Assembly (NCBI GenBank): GCA_902526965.1 | Contig: CABZMT010000008.1 | Coordinates: 1 to 48,975, forward strand | Reading direction: 5' to 3' | Length of the DNA: 48,975 nucleotides | From: an uncultured Alphaproteobacteria bacterium | GTDB lineage: Bacteria; Pseudomonadota; Alphaproteobacteria; HIMB59 | Part shown: positions 32,427 through 42,900 of the stretch, piece by piece | Numbering within the stretch: the first letter of the stretch is position 1 | How the letters are laid out: each line of letters starts with the position of its first letter | The notes under the pieces: generated by a model | The model's input: only the letters and a program-made list of their open reading frames with translations | Told to the model about the DNA's origin: nothing | Databases searched by the model: none | Translations under genes and position numbers: made by a program

Positions 32427-34819
32427 TAAGTTCTGATTTTTGCTTTAAATTTATTAGATACTTTTTCTAAAATATTTTTATGAAGCTGTTCTAAGTCTTT
32501 TTCTTCAAGAGTTTTTTCTTTCGATTGAATAGTAACTCTGAATGTCACACTTTTACTATTATCTCCTAAATCATTTGATTCATAGAGGTCAAAAAATTCC
32601 ACATTCTTAATTAAGTTTTTATCTATACCTGTGACATATCTTTGTACTTCATAGAGGTTTTGTTCTTTTTCGAATATAAATGAAAAGTCTTTTTCACTGA
32701 ATTGAAATTGGGAGTCTAAGATATTGATAGAATTAACTCTAGATATTGATTCTATTGGGAGATTTTCAAAAAACAACTCAATTGCATAGGTATTTTTAAG
32801 TTTAGGAAATTCTTCCATAATTAAAGGGTGAACTTTTCCATATCTAGCTATTAATTTTTTTCCCATATGTACCTCTGCAGATTGTCCTGGGTGATAGATA
32901 TTTGAAGTTGATCTTGAAATATTAAACTGTTTTATATCAAAGTTTAATGAACTAATTAACTTTGATGCGAGTTCTGTTAAAGAGTAAAAGTTAAAATTTA
33001 CAGATTTATAAATTGAGTTTGTGTCATCTTGAGATGAAATAAGTAAAGATAGAATATTCTCTTGAGATTGTGATGAATTATAAATAGGTCCAATTTCAAA
33101 TAATTGAATATTTTTTATTCCTTTTTTAAAATTTAACTCTGCGCTTTCTAAATGATTAAAGATCATTGAATTTCTCATGAAAGATTGATCGTCACTAATT
33201 GCATTAGAAATTTTTAAAGATGTATCGCCTGTGAGGATTTCTTGAGCTCTGTTTGAGTGAAAAGAGAAAGTTATAACTTCTGAGACTCCATTAGATAATA
33301 ATGTTTTTTTAAGTTTCGTTATTGTTTTAAATTTCTTATTAACTAATGAATTTTCAATATTATTAATCTCATCTTTTGATGAGGATGGTACACTTATATT
33401 GATATTATCGTATCCATAAATTCTTATAATTTCCTCAACAATATCAATATTATTTTTAACATCATTTCTCCATGAGGGTACCAATACATCACATTCATTA
33501 TCACCTCTCTCATTAATTTGAAATTTTAAGTCTTTTAAGATTTTGACTTGTATTTGTGGTTCTAAATCTAAACCAATTACCTTATTAAAATAATTAAAGT
33601 CATATTTTATTTTGTGTTCATTAGTGTCTAATTTTCCAGCATCAGTATTTTTACTAACAGATCCTCCACAAATTTTGTTTATCAGGTAAGAAGCATATTC
33701 TAAACCTTCAAGGACCATATTTTTATCTAAACCTCTTTCAAAGCGGTACCTGGCATCAGAATTAATTCCAAGAGATCTCCCTGTTTTTGCCACACTATTT
33801 GGATTAAATATAGCTACTTCTAGAAACACATTTTTGGTATTTTCTGTGCATCCACTGTGATCCCCTCCAATAATTCCCGCAATCGCAAGAGCATTATTAC
33901 TATCAGCAATTACAGTTGAGTTACCGTCCAAAGTGTAATCTTTATTATCCAATGCAAGAATTTTTTCATTAGAGTTTGCAAGTCTCATATCAAGTTTTTT
34001 TCCGACTTTATCTGCATCAAATACATGTAATGGTCTACCTAAATCGACAGTAATAAAATTTGTTATATCAACTAATGCATTGATTGGTCTTAGTCCGAGG
34101 CTAATTAATTTCTTTTGCAACCATTCTGGAGACTTTGTATTATTAACATCTTTAAAGTATCTACTAACGACATACTCACAGCTATTTTCATCATTTTTGA
34201 TACTCCAACTAATTGGGCTTTCAAATTCTAATTTTTTTATTTTTTCGTATCTTAATGGCTTAAGTTTTCCCATACCTTTTGCAGAAAGATCTCTAGCGAC
34301 TCCTCTAATACTGAGACAGTCTCCTCTGTTAGGTGTAATGCCTATCTCAAAAATAGGATCATCTAGTTTAAGTGCTTCTACTGCAGAGGTACCATTTTTA
34401 AAGTTCTCTGATAGCTCGATAATACCTTCGTGATCATCGCTCAAATTAAGTTCTCTCTCTGATAAAAGCATTCCTTCAGATGTTTCACCTCGAATCTTGC
34501 CTTTTTTTAAATGTATTTTTGTTCCAGGAATATACATTCCTTCTTTAGCAAATATTCCTTTTAATCCCTTCTTAACATTATTTGCGCCACAAATTACTTG
34601 ATAAGTATCAGCTCCGTCATCAACTTTACAAATATTCAATCTATCTGCGTTAGGATGTTTTTTAAAATCTTTAATTGTTGCGACAACAAATTTTGAATAT
34701 GAGGAATAGTCACTTAAACTCTCAAGTTCAAGGCCTATATTTGTGAGAGCGTCACCAATTTCAGTTGCATTTTTATCTGTCTCTAAATGTTCACACAACC
34801 AACTATAACTAAACTTCAC
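32426..34819 (-). CDS. pheT: Phenylalanyl-tRNA synthetase beta subunit
   Basis: Subunit of the (alpha-beta)2 synthetase that charges tRNA-Phe, carrying the editing and tRNA-binding domains. The 797 residues comprise the N-terminal tRNA-binding/EMAP-type domain ([22 protein letters not shown]), the B3/B4 editing region, B5 (FERGLD, then IRIYGYDNI), and the C-terminal ferredoxin-like anticodon-binding domain ending about residue 797 ([14 protein letters not shown]). It is joined to pheS by a one-base overlap (TAATG), as is usual for this pair. The sequence is divergent in the C-terminal third but full length. Confidence 0.96.
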   Translation of the reverse strand: MKFSYSWLCEHLETDKNATEIGDALTNIGLELESLSDYSSYSKFVVATIKDFKKHPNADRLNICKVDDGADTYQVICGANNVKKGLKGIFAKEGMYIPGTKIHLKKGKIRGETSEGMLLSERELNLSDDHEGIIELSENFKNGTSAVEALKLDDPIFEIGITPNRGDCLSIRGVARDLSAKGMGKLKPLRYEKIKKLEFESPISWSIKNDENSCEYVVSRYFKDVNNTKSPEWLQKKLISLGLRPINALVDITNFITVDLGRPLHVFDADKVGKKLDMRLANSNEKILALDNKDYTLDGNSTVIADSNNALAIAGIIGGDHSGCTENTKNVFLEVAIFNPNSVAKTGRSLGINSDARYRFERGLDKNMVLEGLEYASYLINKICGGSVSKNTDAGKLDTNEHKIKYDFNYFNKVIGLDLEPQIQVKILKDLKFQINERGDNECDVLVPSWRNDVKNNIDIVEEIIRIYGYDNINISVPSSSKDEINNIENSLVNKKFKTITKLKKTLLSNGVSEVITFSFHSNRAQEILTGDTSLKISNAISDDQSFMRNSMIFNHLESAELNFKKGIKNIQLFEIGPIYNSSQSQENILSLLISSQDDTNSIYKSVNFNFYSLTELASKLISSLNFDIKQFNISRSTSNIYHPGQSAEVHMGKKLIARYGKVHPLIMEEFPKLKNTYAIELFFENLPIESISRVNSINILDSQFQFSEKDFSFIFEKEQNLYEVQRYVTGIDKNLIKNVEFFDLYESNDLGDNSKSVTFRVTIQSKEKTLEEKDLEQLHKNILEKVSNKFKAKIRT

Positions 34820-35868
34820 TAAAAATCTCCAATACTAAAACCGTTATTAGCAATCCAATTTAAGTTTCCACTAAAAAATGATCTTATGTCAGTTAGGCCG
34901 TATTTTAACATTGTAATTCTATCTAAGCCCATTCCGAATGCAAAACCTTGAAAATTTTTTGTATCAACATTGCAATTTTCTAAAACTATAGGATTTACCA
35001 TTCCACATCCAAGTATTTCAAGCCAAAGATCACCTTGACCTAATTTAATATTGTTGTTAACTATCTCATAGGCGATATCCATTTCTGCAGACGGTTCTGT
35101 AAAAGGAAAATAACTAGGTCTAAACCTAACTTTTAAATCCTGCACATTAAAAAATTGTTTACAGAATTCAATCAAGGTTCCTTTTAAATCGCCCATGTTA
35201 GCATTTTCATTAATAAACAATCCTTCAACCTGATGAAACATAGGAGAGTGGGTTGAATCTGAGTCACACCTATAAGTTCTTCCAGGGGCTATTATTTTAA
35301 TTGGAGGTTTTTCATTTAATAAAGTTCTGATTTGAACTGGACTTGTATGAGTTCGCAAAACGAAGGGTTTTCCATCTTTATCCTTATCATCAATATAAAA
35401 TGTATCTTGCATTTCACGGGCAGGATGGTTTTCAGGAATATTTAATGCAGAAAAATTAAAATAATCTGTCTCAATGTCTGGGCCTTCGGCAACTGAGTAA
35501 CCCATTGATCCAAAAATCGTTATAACCTCATCAAATGTTTTTGATATTGGATGAACCTTTGGGGAAATTGAATTTGGTGGGGGAAAACTAAAATCTAAAG
35601 ATTCATTTCTTAGCTTTGAGTTAATTTCTTCAACTTTTATCTGATTAAATTTAATTTTAATGAGATTATCAACCTCACCTCTTAATTGATTTAATTCAGC
35701 GCCTGTAGATTTTTTTTCGTCTAATGATAAATTTTTTAGACTTTTAAGTAACTCTGTAATTTTTCCTTTTTTTCCTAAATAGGCTACTTTAACATTTTGT
35801 AAATCAAGTTGATTAGAGCTTTGCTCTATTTCTTTTGTAGCTTTATTAAGGACTTTTTTAATGTCCAT
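34819..35868 (-). CDS. pheS: Phenylalanyl-tRNA synthetase alpha subunit
   Basis: Catalytic class II synthetase subunit. The 349 residues include an N-terminal coiled-coil arm (about 1-85), motif 2 GRTYRCDSDSTHSPMFHQVEGL, and motif 3 FGMGLDRITMLKYG near the C-terminus. HPAREMQDTFY is the family block before the ATP site. It follows rplT by 8 bp and overlaps pheT by one base in the order infC-rpmI-rplT-pheS-pheT on the minus strand, the normal bacterial arrangement. No attenuator is visible in front of it, so its expression should follow the ribosomal genes. Confidence 0.97.
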   Translation of the reverse strand: MDIKKVLNKATKEIEQSSNQLDLQNVKVAYLGKKGKITELLKSLKNLSLDEKKSTGAELNQLRGEVDNLIKIKFNQIKVEEINSKLRNESLDFSFPPPNSISPKVHPISKTFDEVITIFGSMGYSVAEGPDIETDYFNFSALNIPENHPAREMQDTFYIDDKDKDGKPFVLRTHTSPVQIRTLLNEKPPIKIIAPGRTYRCDSDSTHSPMFHQVEGLFINENANMGDLKGTLIEFCKQFFNVQDLKVRFRPSYFPFTEPSAEMDIAYEIVNNNIKLGQGDLWLEILGCGMVNPIVLENCNVDTKNFQGFAFGMGLDRITMLKYGLTDIRSFFSGNLNWIANNGFSIGDF

Positions 35869-35876
35869 TTTAAATT

Positions 35877-36236
35877 TTAAACGGCTATATTAGCCTTAGC
35901 TTTCTCAACTATTGTTTTAAACGCAGCTGGTTCATGAAATGCAATTTCAGATAGAATTTTTCTATTGATTTCAATATTTGCTTTTTTTAATCCATCAATA
36001 AACTTGGCATAGGTGAGGCCATGCTCTCTAACACCAGCATTAATTCTTTGTATCCAAAGTCCTCTGAAATCTCTTTTTTTATTTCTTCTATCACGGTAAG
36101 CATATTGGAGTGCTTTATCCATGCTTTGTGTAGCTACACGGTAGACATTTTTTCTTCGACCGCGATGACCTTTTGTAAATTCAAAAACTTTTTTATGTTT
36201 AGCTCTTGCTGTAACTCCTCTTTTGACTCTTGGCAT
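35877..36236 (-). CDS. rplT: 50S ribosomal protein L20
   Basis: Large-subunit protein that binds 23S rRNA early in assembly, and in E. coli represses rpmI-rplT translation. The 119-residue protein has the basic N-terminal extension ([17 protein letters not shown]) and the globular [19 protein letters not shown] region. AAAGGAGATATA lies just upstream as a strong Shine-Dalgarno, one of few in this window. It is 16 bp after rpmI. Length and sequence are normal. Confidence 0.97.
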   Translation of the reverse strand: MPRVKRGVTARAKHKKVFEFTKGHRGRRKNVYRVATQSMDKALQYAYRDRRNKKRDFRGLWIQRINAGVREHGLTYAKFIDGLKKANIEINRKILSEIAFHEPAAFKTIVEKAKANIAV

Positions 36237-36252
36237 ATTATATCTCCTTTAC

Positions 36253-36453
36253 CTATTTGGAATATGGCATCATTGATTCAATTATTATTGATGCAGACTT
36301 TGATAAGACTCTTGTACCTTTAGAATTTCTGATAAAAGAATTTGTTCTTTTGGACATGCCATGGCGTTTACCAACGCTTCCGACCACTAGTTTTCCTGAT
36401 GAGGAAGTTTTAAAACGTTTTTTAACGCTACTTTTTGTTTTTAGTTTGGGCAT
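36253..36453 (-). CDS. rpmI: 50S ribosomal protein L35
   Basis: Small basic 66-residue ribosomal protein, with the hallmark [14 protein letters not shown] start and [17 protein letters not shown] precedes the ATG closely on the minus strand. The 94 bp between infC and rpmI contains a small stem (TTGACC/GGTCGA, 36516-36533) that could be regulatory, but I see no strong terminator there, so it should be transcribed with infC. In E. coli, L20 binds this region to repress translation; no such site was demonstrated here. Confidence 0.96.
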   Translation of the reverse strand: MPKLKTKSSVKKRFKTSSSGKLVVGSVGKRHGMSKRTNSFIRNSKGTRVLSKSASIIIESMMPYSK

Positions 36454-36547
36454 TTTATCTCCTTTTGAGTGAACTAATTAGGTCTTAAGGCATACCCTTT
36501 TTTTAAAGCCTGTTCGACCAGTTGAGGTCAATTAAATATCATATAAT

Positions 36548-37093
36548 TTATTTAGGCGCAACAACGAGGAAAGCTTGTCTTCCTTCAATTTTAGGTTCCA
36601 TTTCAACTCTAATAAGTTCACCAAGGTCTGTTTTAACCCTTTTAAGCATATCGATACCCAAATTAGAATGTTCCATTTCCCTACCCTTAAACCTCAGACT
36701 AAATTTAACTCTATTTCCCTCTTTTATAAACTTCTGTGCATTTCTAATTTTGACTTGATAGTCATGCTCACCAGTACCTGGTCTAATTTTAAGTTCTTTA
36801 GTTTCAATCACTTTTTGTTTCTTTTTTGCCTCATTTTTCTTCTTTTGTTCTTGGTACTTAAATTTTCCATAGTCTACTATTTTACAAACTGGAGGATTGT
36901 TATTTGGGGCAATTTCAACTAAATCCATGCCTCTGCCTTTAGCAATGTCTATAGCTTCATTTTTTTTCATAACCCCCAATTGTTCACCATCGTCTAGAAT
37001 TACTCTTACGTCAGCTGCAGATATAAAATTATTTATTTTATGAAGATCTCTTTTGCCACGAAAATTATTATTTCTTTGGAAGGGTCTATTCAA
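36548..37093 (-). CDS. infC: Translation initiation factor IF-3
   Basis: Binds the 30S subunit, keeps it apart from 50S, and checks start-codon and initiator-tRNA pairing. The 181 residues include an N-domain (KINNFISAADVRVILDDGEQ), GLDLVEIAPN as GMDLVEIAPNNNPPVCKI, linker rich in Lys, and a C-domain (KIRPGTGEHDYQVKI, KFSLRFKGREMEHSNLG). There is no ATG: TTG at 37093 gives MNRPFQRNN, typical of alphaproteobacterial IF-3, and an in-frame ATT sits directly upstream at 37096. A rare start is the known basis of infC self-control in E. coli (AUU). No Shine-Dalgarno precedes it. Confidence 0.95.
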   Translation of the reverse strand: MNRPFQRNNNFRGKRDLHKINNFISAADVRVILDDGEQLGVMKKNEAIDIAKGRGMDLVEIAPNNNPPVCKIVDYGKFKYQEQKKKNEAKKKQKVIETKELKIRPGTGEHDYQVKIRNAQKFIKEGNRVKFSLRFKGREMEHSNLGIDMLKRVKTDLGELIRVEMEPKIEGRQAFLVVAPK

Positions 37094-37115
37094 AATATTA
37101 TATGTAAAAAAGAGG

Positions 37116-37152
37116 TAAGGAGGTTTGCAATTATAAATATCCTGGGGATTGC
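37116..37152 (-). promoter_or_regulatory. infC leader with anti-Shine-Dalgarno-like sequence and small stem
   Basis: The minus-strand leader contains ACCTCCTTA (37116-37124), identical to the anti-Shine-Dalgarno at the 3' end of 16S rRNA, about 22 nt before the infC start. Just upstream a 5-bp stem GCAAT/ATTGC (37148-37152 with 37127-37131) spans a 16-base loop. A leader with anti-SD identity cannot pair with 16S rRNA and might instead pair with SD sequences. Whether it acts in IF-3 control is unknown. Confidence 0.35.
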
Positions 37153-37164
37153 TTAAATAAAATC

Positions 37165-37194
37165 ATTTTAGGATTATTAACAAAGATAATTCAA
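37165..37194 (-). promoter_or_regulatory. Candidate sigma70 promoter for the infC operon
   Basis: On the minus strand TTGAAT (37189-37194) is followed after 18 bp by TAAAAT (37165-37170, 5/6 match). The predicted start near 37158 would give a leader of about 65 nt that includes the anti-SD-like sequence. It lies in the 114 bp gap between the glycosyltransferase gene and infC, the only sizeable gap on this strand here. Confidence 0.5.
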
Positions 37195-37207
37195 TTGTAA
37201 ATATAAA

Positions 37208-38116
37208 TTATTTTAATATTTGTTCTATTTTATTAATAATAATGTCCACACTTATATTTTTTACGTTAGATGATGTAATTTTATGCACATTATCTCCGAG
37301 TGGATAGCACGATCTCGAAATATCATTGTCATTTGCTATCCAAATAACATTTTTATTTGTAAGACCAGCAATATGAGCTGGCCCGGTATCGTTTGTTAAA
37401 ATTAACTCAGATGTCATACATAATTGATAGAAATCCTCTATCTTGGACTCATTAATTTTATTTATAGACTCAGGACACAATTCAATAATTTCATTTATAG
37501 TATTCAAATCCAAATTAGAGCCAGTTAAATAAATTTCATACTTTCTTAGTACTAAATATTTAGCTACCTGGGCAAATTTATCTGAAGACCATTTTTTATA
37601 TTCACCAGATTTTGATGCCCCTGGTATAAAAATGACTTTTTTTGAAACTTTTATATCATCTTTTAACATCCAACTTAAATCAGGCCTTAGGAATTGATTT
37701 ATACCCAAGTGTTTTAATTGATCTTGGTGATTTTTTGAGATGTGTTGAATACCAAGTTTTTTTTGCTTATATTTATAACTAGAAAATTTTCTAGCAGATA
37801 AAGTTTTACATTTAGTAAATATCTTTAAAAACAAATTGTATATTTCAGTTCTAGTTGAATTTTGTAAATCAATTACCAGATTAATTTTTTTTTCTTTAAC
37901 TATATTTAAAAGATTATTTACTGATGAAAAGATTGCTTGTCTATTATCAATTAAAATTTCATTAACATAAGGTAAATTTGTAAAAGTTTTTTTATAATTA
38001 GACTGAGTAAGTAAATAAATATTGGAATTTTGATAATTTTCTCTTAATGTTTTCATAGCTCCAAACGAAATGATTAAGTCACCCAGCGACCCATGTTTAA
38101 TTATCAAAATATTCAT
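37208..38116 (-). CDS. Glycosyltransferase family 9 (heptosyltransferase-like)
   Basis: A 302-residue GT-B enzyme of LPS-core type. MNILIIKHGSLGDLIISFGAM is the canonical GT9 N-terminus, with GDxxxS acceptor-side residues, and the donor side has IPGASKSGEYKKWSSDKF and LTNDTGPAHIAGL with the D-TGP-H-A signature. It transfers an ADP-heptose-like sugar to a lipid core. It is preceded by, and coupled to, a GT4 gene through an ATGA overlap. Compared with the other GT9 protein in this window (25507-26472) it keeps the standard active-site residues. Confidence 0.85.
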   Translation of the reverse strand: MNILIIKHGSLGDLIISFGAMKTLRENYQNSNIYLLTQSNYKKTFTNLPYVNEILIDNRQAIFSSVNNLLNIVKEKKINLVIDLQNSTRTEIYNLFLKIFTKCKTLSARKFSSYKYKQKKLGIQHISKNHQDQLKHLGINQFLRPDLSWMLKDDIKVSKKVIFIPGASKSGEYKKWSSDKFAQVAKYLVLRKYEIYLTGSNLDLNTINEIIELCPESINKINESKIEDFYQLCMTSELILTNDTGPAHIAGLTNKNVIWIANDNDISRSCYPLGDNVHKITSSNVKNISVDIIINKIEQILK

Positions 38117-39207
38117 GAATTAATTAATTGATTATAAACTTCCAAAGTCTTTCTACACATCAGATCAGACGAGTAATTTTTTTTTACATAAGATCTGCCT
38201 TTTTTGGAAATTGATTGATAATTTTTTAAAGCATATTTAAATGTTTTTTTAAAGGAGTTAAATGAATTTACATTAAATAATAAATTTCTATCAAAATAGA
38301 AAAGTTGTTCCTTAGTACCTCCTTGATTAGGAGCAATAATAGTTTTAGATGAAGATAAAGCTTCAGAGATAGTTCTTCCAAAACCTTCAGGTTTTTTAGA
38401 GATATTAATAATTAAATAAGACTCCTGATATAATTTATTAATTTCTAAAGTTGGTTTATGAATTATAACTTTCTCAGATAAATTAAGTTTATTTATCAGT
38501 AATTGTATTTTCTTTTCTTCTTTGCTTTGATTTGAAGATATTAAATGAATTTTAAACAGATCTCTATACTTTTGCTCTAATAATGAGAAATAATTTAGTA
38601 ATAATTCGTGTCCTTTCCAATTTGATATTCTTGAAGGTATAAAAATATTTTTATCAATAACTTTTTTTTTTGATGGATGAAAATAGTTAGTATCTATACC
38701 TCTGGGAATTACATATATTTTAGTTTTTTTGGGATAGTAATTTTCATATATTTTTTTTACAAAATTAGAATTAAATATAATAGTGTCACCTTTTAATAAA
38801 AAACTGTTATACCAATCTTTTAACAAAGACTTAGACTCATACTTGTTGTGAACACTAGTTACAACTTTGATATTTAAATTTTTAATAAAATTTATAAGAA
38901 AAAAAGCAGGCGCTCTAGAAGAAATATGGACTAAATTTATTCTTTTTTTTATAATTAAATCTTTAATAAGTATTTTTATTTTGTTTTGATCAAAAATATT
39001 TTTAAATCTTAAACTATTAATTTTTATAATTTTTAGACCTTTAATATTAAAGTTCTTATCACTGCTCTCACATAAAATATAATTTTCAATATTTTTTTTA
39101 TTAAGGTAATTAGCAATATCTCTTACTCCTGTCTCAATACCTCCAATACCCATAGATGGAATTATTTGTAAACAAGTAATTTTTTTTGTATTTTTAATCT
39201 GTGTCAA
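38113..39207 (-). CDS. Glycosyltransferase family 4
   Basis: A 364-residue GT-B enzyme. The N-terminal QIIPSMGIGGIETGVRDIA is the acceptor-domain start, IFIPSRISNWKGHELLLN begins the donor domain, and EGFGRTISEALSSSKTIIAPNQGG is the E-x7-E nucleotide-sugar motif. It likely acts in LPS or exopolysaccharide synthesis with the coupled GT9. The start is TTG at 39207 (no in-frame ATG before the conserved core); it overlaps head-to-head by 7 bp with the GTG of the hydrolase gene on the other strand. No signal peptide. Confidence 0.83.
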   Translation of the reverse strand: MTQIKNTKKITCLQIIPSMGIGGIETGVRDIANYLNKKNIENYILCESSDKNFNIKGLKIIKINSLRFKNIFDQNKIKILIKDLIIKKRINLVHISSRAPAFFLINFIKNLNIKVVTSVHNKYESKSLLKDWYNSFLLKGDTIIFNSNFVKKIYENYYPKKTKIYVIPRGIDTNYFHPSKKKVIDKNIFIPSRISNWKGHELLLNYFSLLEQKYRDLFKIHLISSNQSKEEKKIQLLINKLNLSEKVIIHKPTLEINKLYQESYLIINISKKPEGFGRTISEALSSSKTIIAPNQGGTKEQLFYFDRNLLFNVNSFNSFKKTFKYALKNYQSISKKGRSYVKKNYSSDLMCRKTLEVYNQLINS

Positions 39208-39926
39208 AACTGAACTTTTTTAAAAAAGGTAATGTAAAAATATCTTATAGATACTACAAAAGAAGTAAAAAAACTCTTATCTTTTTACATGGATTATTAT
39301 CGGACTTGAGTGGTAAAAAGTCTAATTTTTTAAACAATTATTGCAAAAAAAACAACATCTCATACTTGTGTTTTGACTTTCAAGGTCATGGTCGATCCAG
39401 TGGTGAATTTACTAATTTTGGGATTAGTGATTGGTATGATGACTTAGATAATATTGTAAAATATTTAAAAATAAGAAATTTCATTTTAATAGGAAGTAGT
39501 ATGGGTGGATGGGTTGCGATCATTTATGCTTTAATGCACCCAAAAAAAGTTACTAAACTTATTGGTATTGCTCCTGCGCCAGATTTTACTGCTAAGTTAA
39601 TTTGGGATAATTTAAATATTCATCAAAGAAAAAAAATAAAAAATAATAAAATTGTTAAACAGAAAGTTAGTTCTGATTTTGCTTACTATTACTCCCCAGC
39701 ATTATTTAATAGAAGTAAAAAATATCTTCTTAAAAAAATTAAGGGTGATTTTTTGGGAGAAACTATTTTCCTTCATGGGGGTCAAGATAAAGCAGTACCA
39801 TATGGGTATAACGATAAATTTAATTTGAGTAAAAAATTTAAAAACTTTAAAAATATTTTAATTAAACATGCTGATCACAGCTTGTCTGATAAAGAAAGTT
39901 TAAAAACTCTATCTAAATTTATTTAA
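39201..39926 (+). CDS. Alpha/beta hydrolase
   Basis: A 241-residue serine hydrolase of the alpha/beta fold. FLHGLLSD is the oxyanion region, DFQGHGRSSG the conserved block, nucleophile Ser in GSSMGG (about 95-100), and the C-terminal acid and base in GGQDKAVP and HADHSLS. It resembles ABHD10-like thioesterases; the substrate is unknown. The start GTG at 39201 lies inside the first codons of the divergent glycosyltransferase gene, and no Shine-Dalgarno is seen. Its stop shares TTAA with gltB. No signal peptide, so it should be cytoplasmic. Confidence 0.82.
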   Translation: MSKLNFFKKGNVKISYRYYKRSKKTLIFLHGLLSDLSGKKSNFLNNYCKKNNISYLCFDFQGHGRSSGEFTNFGISDWYDDLDNIVKYLKIRNFILIGSSMGGWVAIIYALMHPKKVTKLIGIAPAPDFTAKLIWDNLNIHQRKKIKNNKIVKQKVSSDFAYYYSPALFNRSKKYLLKKIKGDFLGETIFLHGGQDKAVPYGYNDKFNLSKKFKNFKNILIKHADHSLSDKESLKTLSKFI

Positions 39927-42900
39927 GCTATTTTTGATTTTTTTGTAACTGGAAATTCTAGTTTATTAATCACTTCATCAGGTACTACATGGGCAAATTT
40001 TTTGATTTCGGAGTCATAATTTTCAATAATAAACTCAGCTCTTTTAGATTTAGTCTCTTTGTGGAAATCTTTTAAGAGATCTAGAAGATGGTTTTTCCAA
40101 TCTTGATTATCAACTTCATATAAACTTATGGTTTCCATATTCATTAAATCAGAAATATTTTTTTGATCAGAATAAATAAAGGCAGATCCACCTGTCATTC
40201 CTGCACCAAAGTTATCACCAATATTTCCCAAAATAATTGCAGAGCCTCCAGTCATGTACTCACATCCATTAGCACCACATCCCTCAACTATGGCCAATGC
40301 ACCTGAGTTTCTCACGCAAAATCTGTCACCTGCTTGACCAGATGCGTACAATCTTCCATCAGTTGCTCCATAAAGAGTTACGTTTCCTATAATAACATTT
40401 TCATGGCTTGGTTGTGTAAATGAGCTTCTTGGCTGAACAACAATTTTTCCTCCAGAAAGACCTTTACCTACGTAGTCGTTAGCATCGCCAAAAACTTTCA
40501 ATGTAAGACCTTTGACTGCAAACGCCCCCAAAGACTGGCCAGCTGAACCTCTCAATTTGAGAGTCACATGATCTTCAGACAGAGAATTCATTCCATATTT
40601 TCTTGTTATGACAGAAGAAATTTTGGTTCCAATTGTTCTTAATGTATTTTGTATATTATAAGTTAACTCAATTTTTTGACCTGAATTAATAAAATCTTTG
40701 CCATCTTTTTCAAATTGATCATCTAAGGTCTGCGGGACTTCATTTCTTTTTTTCTCAGAATGGTAATCATAGATCTTACCATCGTCAATTTTTGTTAATA
40801 TAGGATTTAGATCCAAATTATCTAAGTCACTAGACCCATAGTGAATTTGAGATAATAATTCTGTTTTACCAATTATATCTTTCAAAGATTTATATCCTAA
40901 AGAAGCAAGTATCTCTCTAACCTCCTCTGCAATAAAAGAAAATAAGTTTACGACTTTTTCAGGTGTTCCACCAAATTTTTCACGAAGTTTTTCATCTTGA
41001 GTACAAACACCTACAGGACAAGTGTTTGAGTGACACTGTCTAACCATAATACATCCCATTGCAACAAGTGAAGCTGTGCCTATTCCGTATTCCTCTGCTC
41101 CTAGTATAGCTGCTATAACAATATCTTTTCCTGTTTTTATACCACCATCAGTTCTCAGAAGAACTTTGTCTCTTAAGCCATTTAAGGCTAGAATTTGATG
41201 TACCTCACTGATACCTAATTCCCAAGGAAGCCCAACATATTTAATACTTGACTGGGGACTTGCCCCTGTTCCTCCTGAGTGTCCAGATACGAGTATCACA
41301 TCAGCTTTAGCTTTTGCTACACCTGCAGCAACAGTTCCTATTCCTGATTGTGCAACTAGCTTGACACAAACCTTTGCTATGGGATTAATTTGTTTTAAAT
41401 CATAAATAAGTTGAGCAAGGTCCTCAATAGAGTATATATCATGATGAGGTGGAGGGCTGATGAGTGTTACACCTTTTGTGCTATGTCTTAATTTAGCTAT
41501 TAGATCAGTGACTTTAAAACCAGGTAACTGTCCGCCCTCTCCTGGTTTAGCACCTTGTGCAATTTTAATTTCTAACTCTGAACAATTATTTAAATACTCT
41601 GCAGTTACTCCAAATCTTCCACTCGCAACTTGTTTAATTGCAGAACTTGGATTATCTCCATTTTTTAATTTACGATACCTTCTCGAGTCCTCACCGCCCT
41701 CACCACTATCTGACTTTGAGCCAATTCTATTCATTGCTACAGCTAATGTTTCGTGAGCTTCAGGGCTAAGAGCTCCAAGAGAAATTCCAGGAGATACAAA
41801 GCTTTTTCGTATTTCAGAGATGCTTTGTACGTTATCGAGATTTAAAGAATTCTTACTTTCATTAAACTGTAAAAGATCCCTGATCTGTATTGGTTTTGAG
41901 CTATAAATTCTTGAAGTGTATTTTTTATACAAATTATAAGAGTCTCTAGTAACTGCTTCTTGAAGCATGTGTATTGAAACACCCTCATATGCATGGGCTT
42001 CGCTATTGGTTCTAAACCTATATTCTCCACCTATGTCTAATATTACATTATCAGATTTAAAGGATTGCTCATGCTGTCGCCTTACTCTCTTTTCCAATCC
42101 ATCTAATCCTATTCCAGATATTCGTGAGGACATACCTGGGAAAAAACTCTCTACCATACTTCTACTTAAACCAATTATTTCAAAATTCCTTCCACCACGA
42201 TAAGAACTAATAACCGATATACCCATTTTGCTGATTATCTTTCTCAATCCCTTCTCAATGGATTTTTTAAAGTTTTTTATTAGTTGAGGATAATCAGTAT
42301 TATCATAAATTCCTTTTTTAAATCTATCTGAGATGAGTTTTTCGACTAATGAAGCATTAACTGTAGTAGCTCCAACGCCGATAAGTACAGCAAAGTAGTG
42401 AACATCAAGGCATTCTCTAGAAGAGACATTTAATGAAGTGAATGTCCGCAAATTATTTTTGATTAAGTAACTATGCACAGCACTTGTAGCGAGTATCATC
42501 GGCAATGCAATTCTATCTGTATTAATATTATTATCAGTTATAATTAGATGTTGAGAACCAGATCTAACTGCCTGTTCAGCCTCAGAGCATATTCTTTGAA
42601 TTTCATTTAAGAAATTAGTTTCTTCGTTTGTGTTATAAGTACAATCAATCTCAGTTGTAAATTTTGACAAATGGCTTTTTAGAGTTTCAAGCTCGTTGTC
42701 TAATAGAAGAGGACTTTCTAAAAGTACCAAATTGCATTGTTCAGCATCTTCTTCTACAATATTTCCCAAGTTTCCAAGTCTAGTTTTTAAACTCATTACC
42801 ACTTGTTCTCTTAGACTATCAATTGGAGGATTAGTTACTTGAGCAAAATTTTGTTTAAAGAAACTATGAAGACCTCGGTATCTTTCAGTGAGTACACTTA

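Noticed and set aside
36516..36533. Terminator or L20 operator between infC and rpmI
   Set aside because: Only a 6-bp stem (TTGACC/GGTCGA) without a T-run is present, too weak to call.
36021..36922. Several open frames opposite rplT, rpmI and infC
   Set aside because: All are reverse shadows of highly conserved ribosomal and IF-3 genes.
41460..41756. 98-codon open frame opposite gltB
   Set aside because: It is antisense to the well-conserved FMN/3Fe-4S region of gltB, has no recognisable motif and follows the codon pattern of the gene beneath it.
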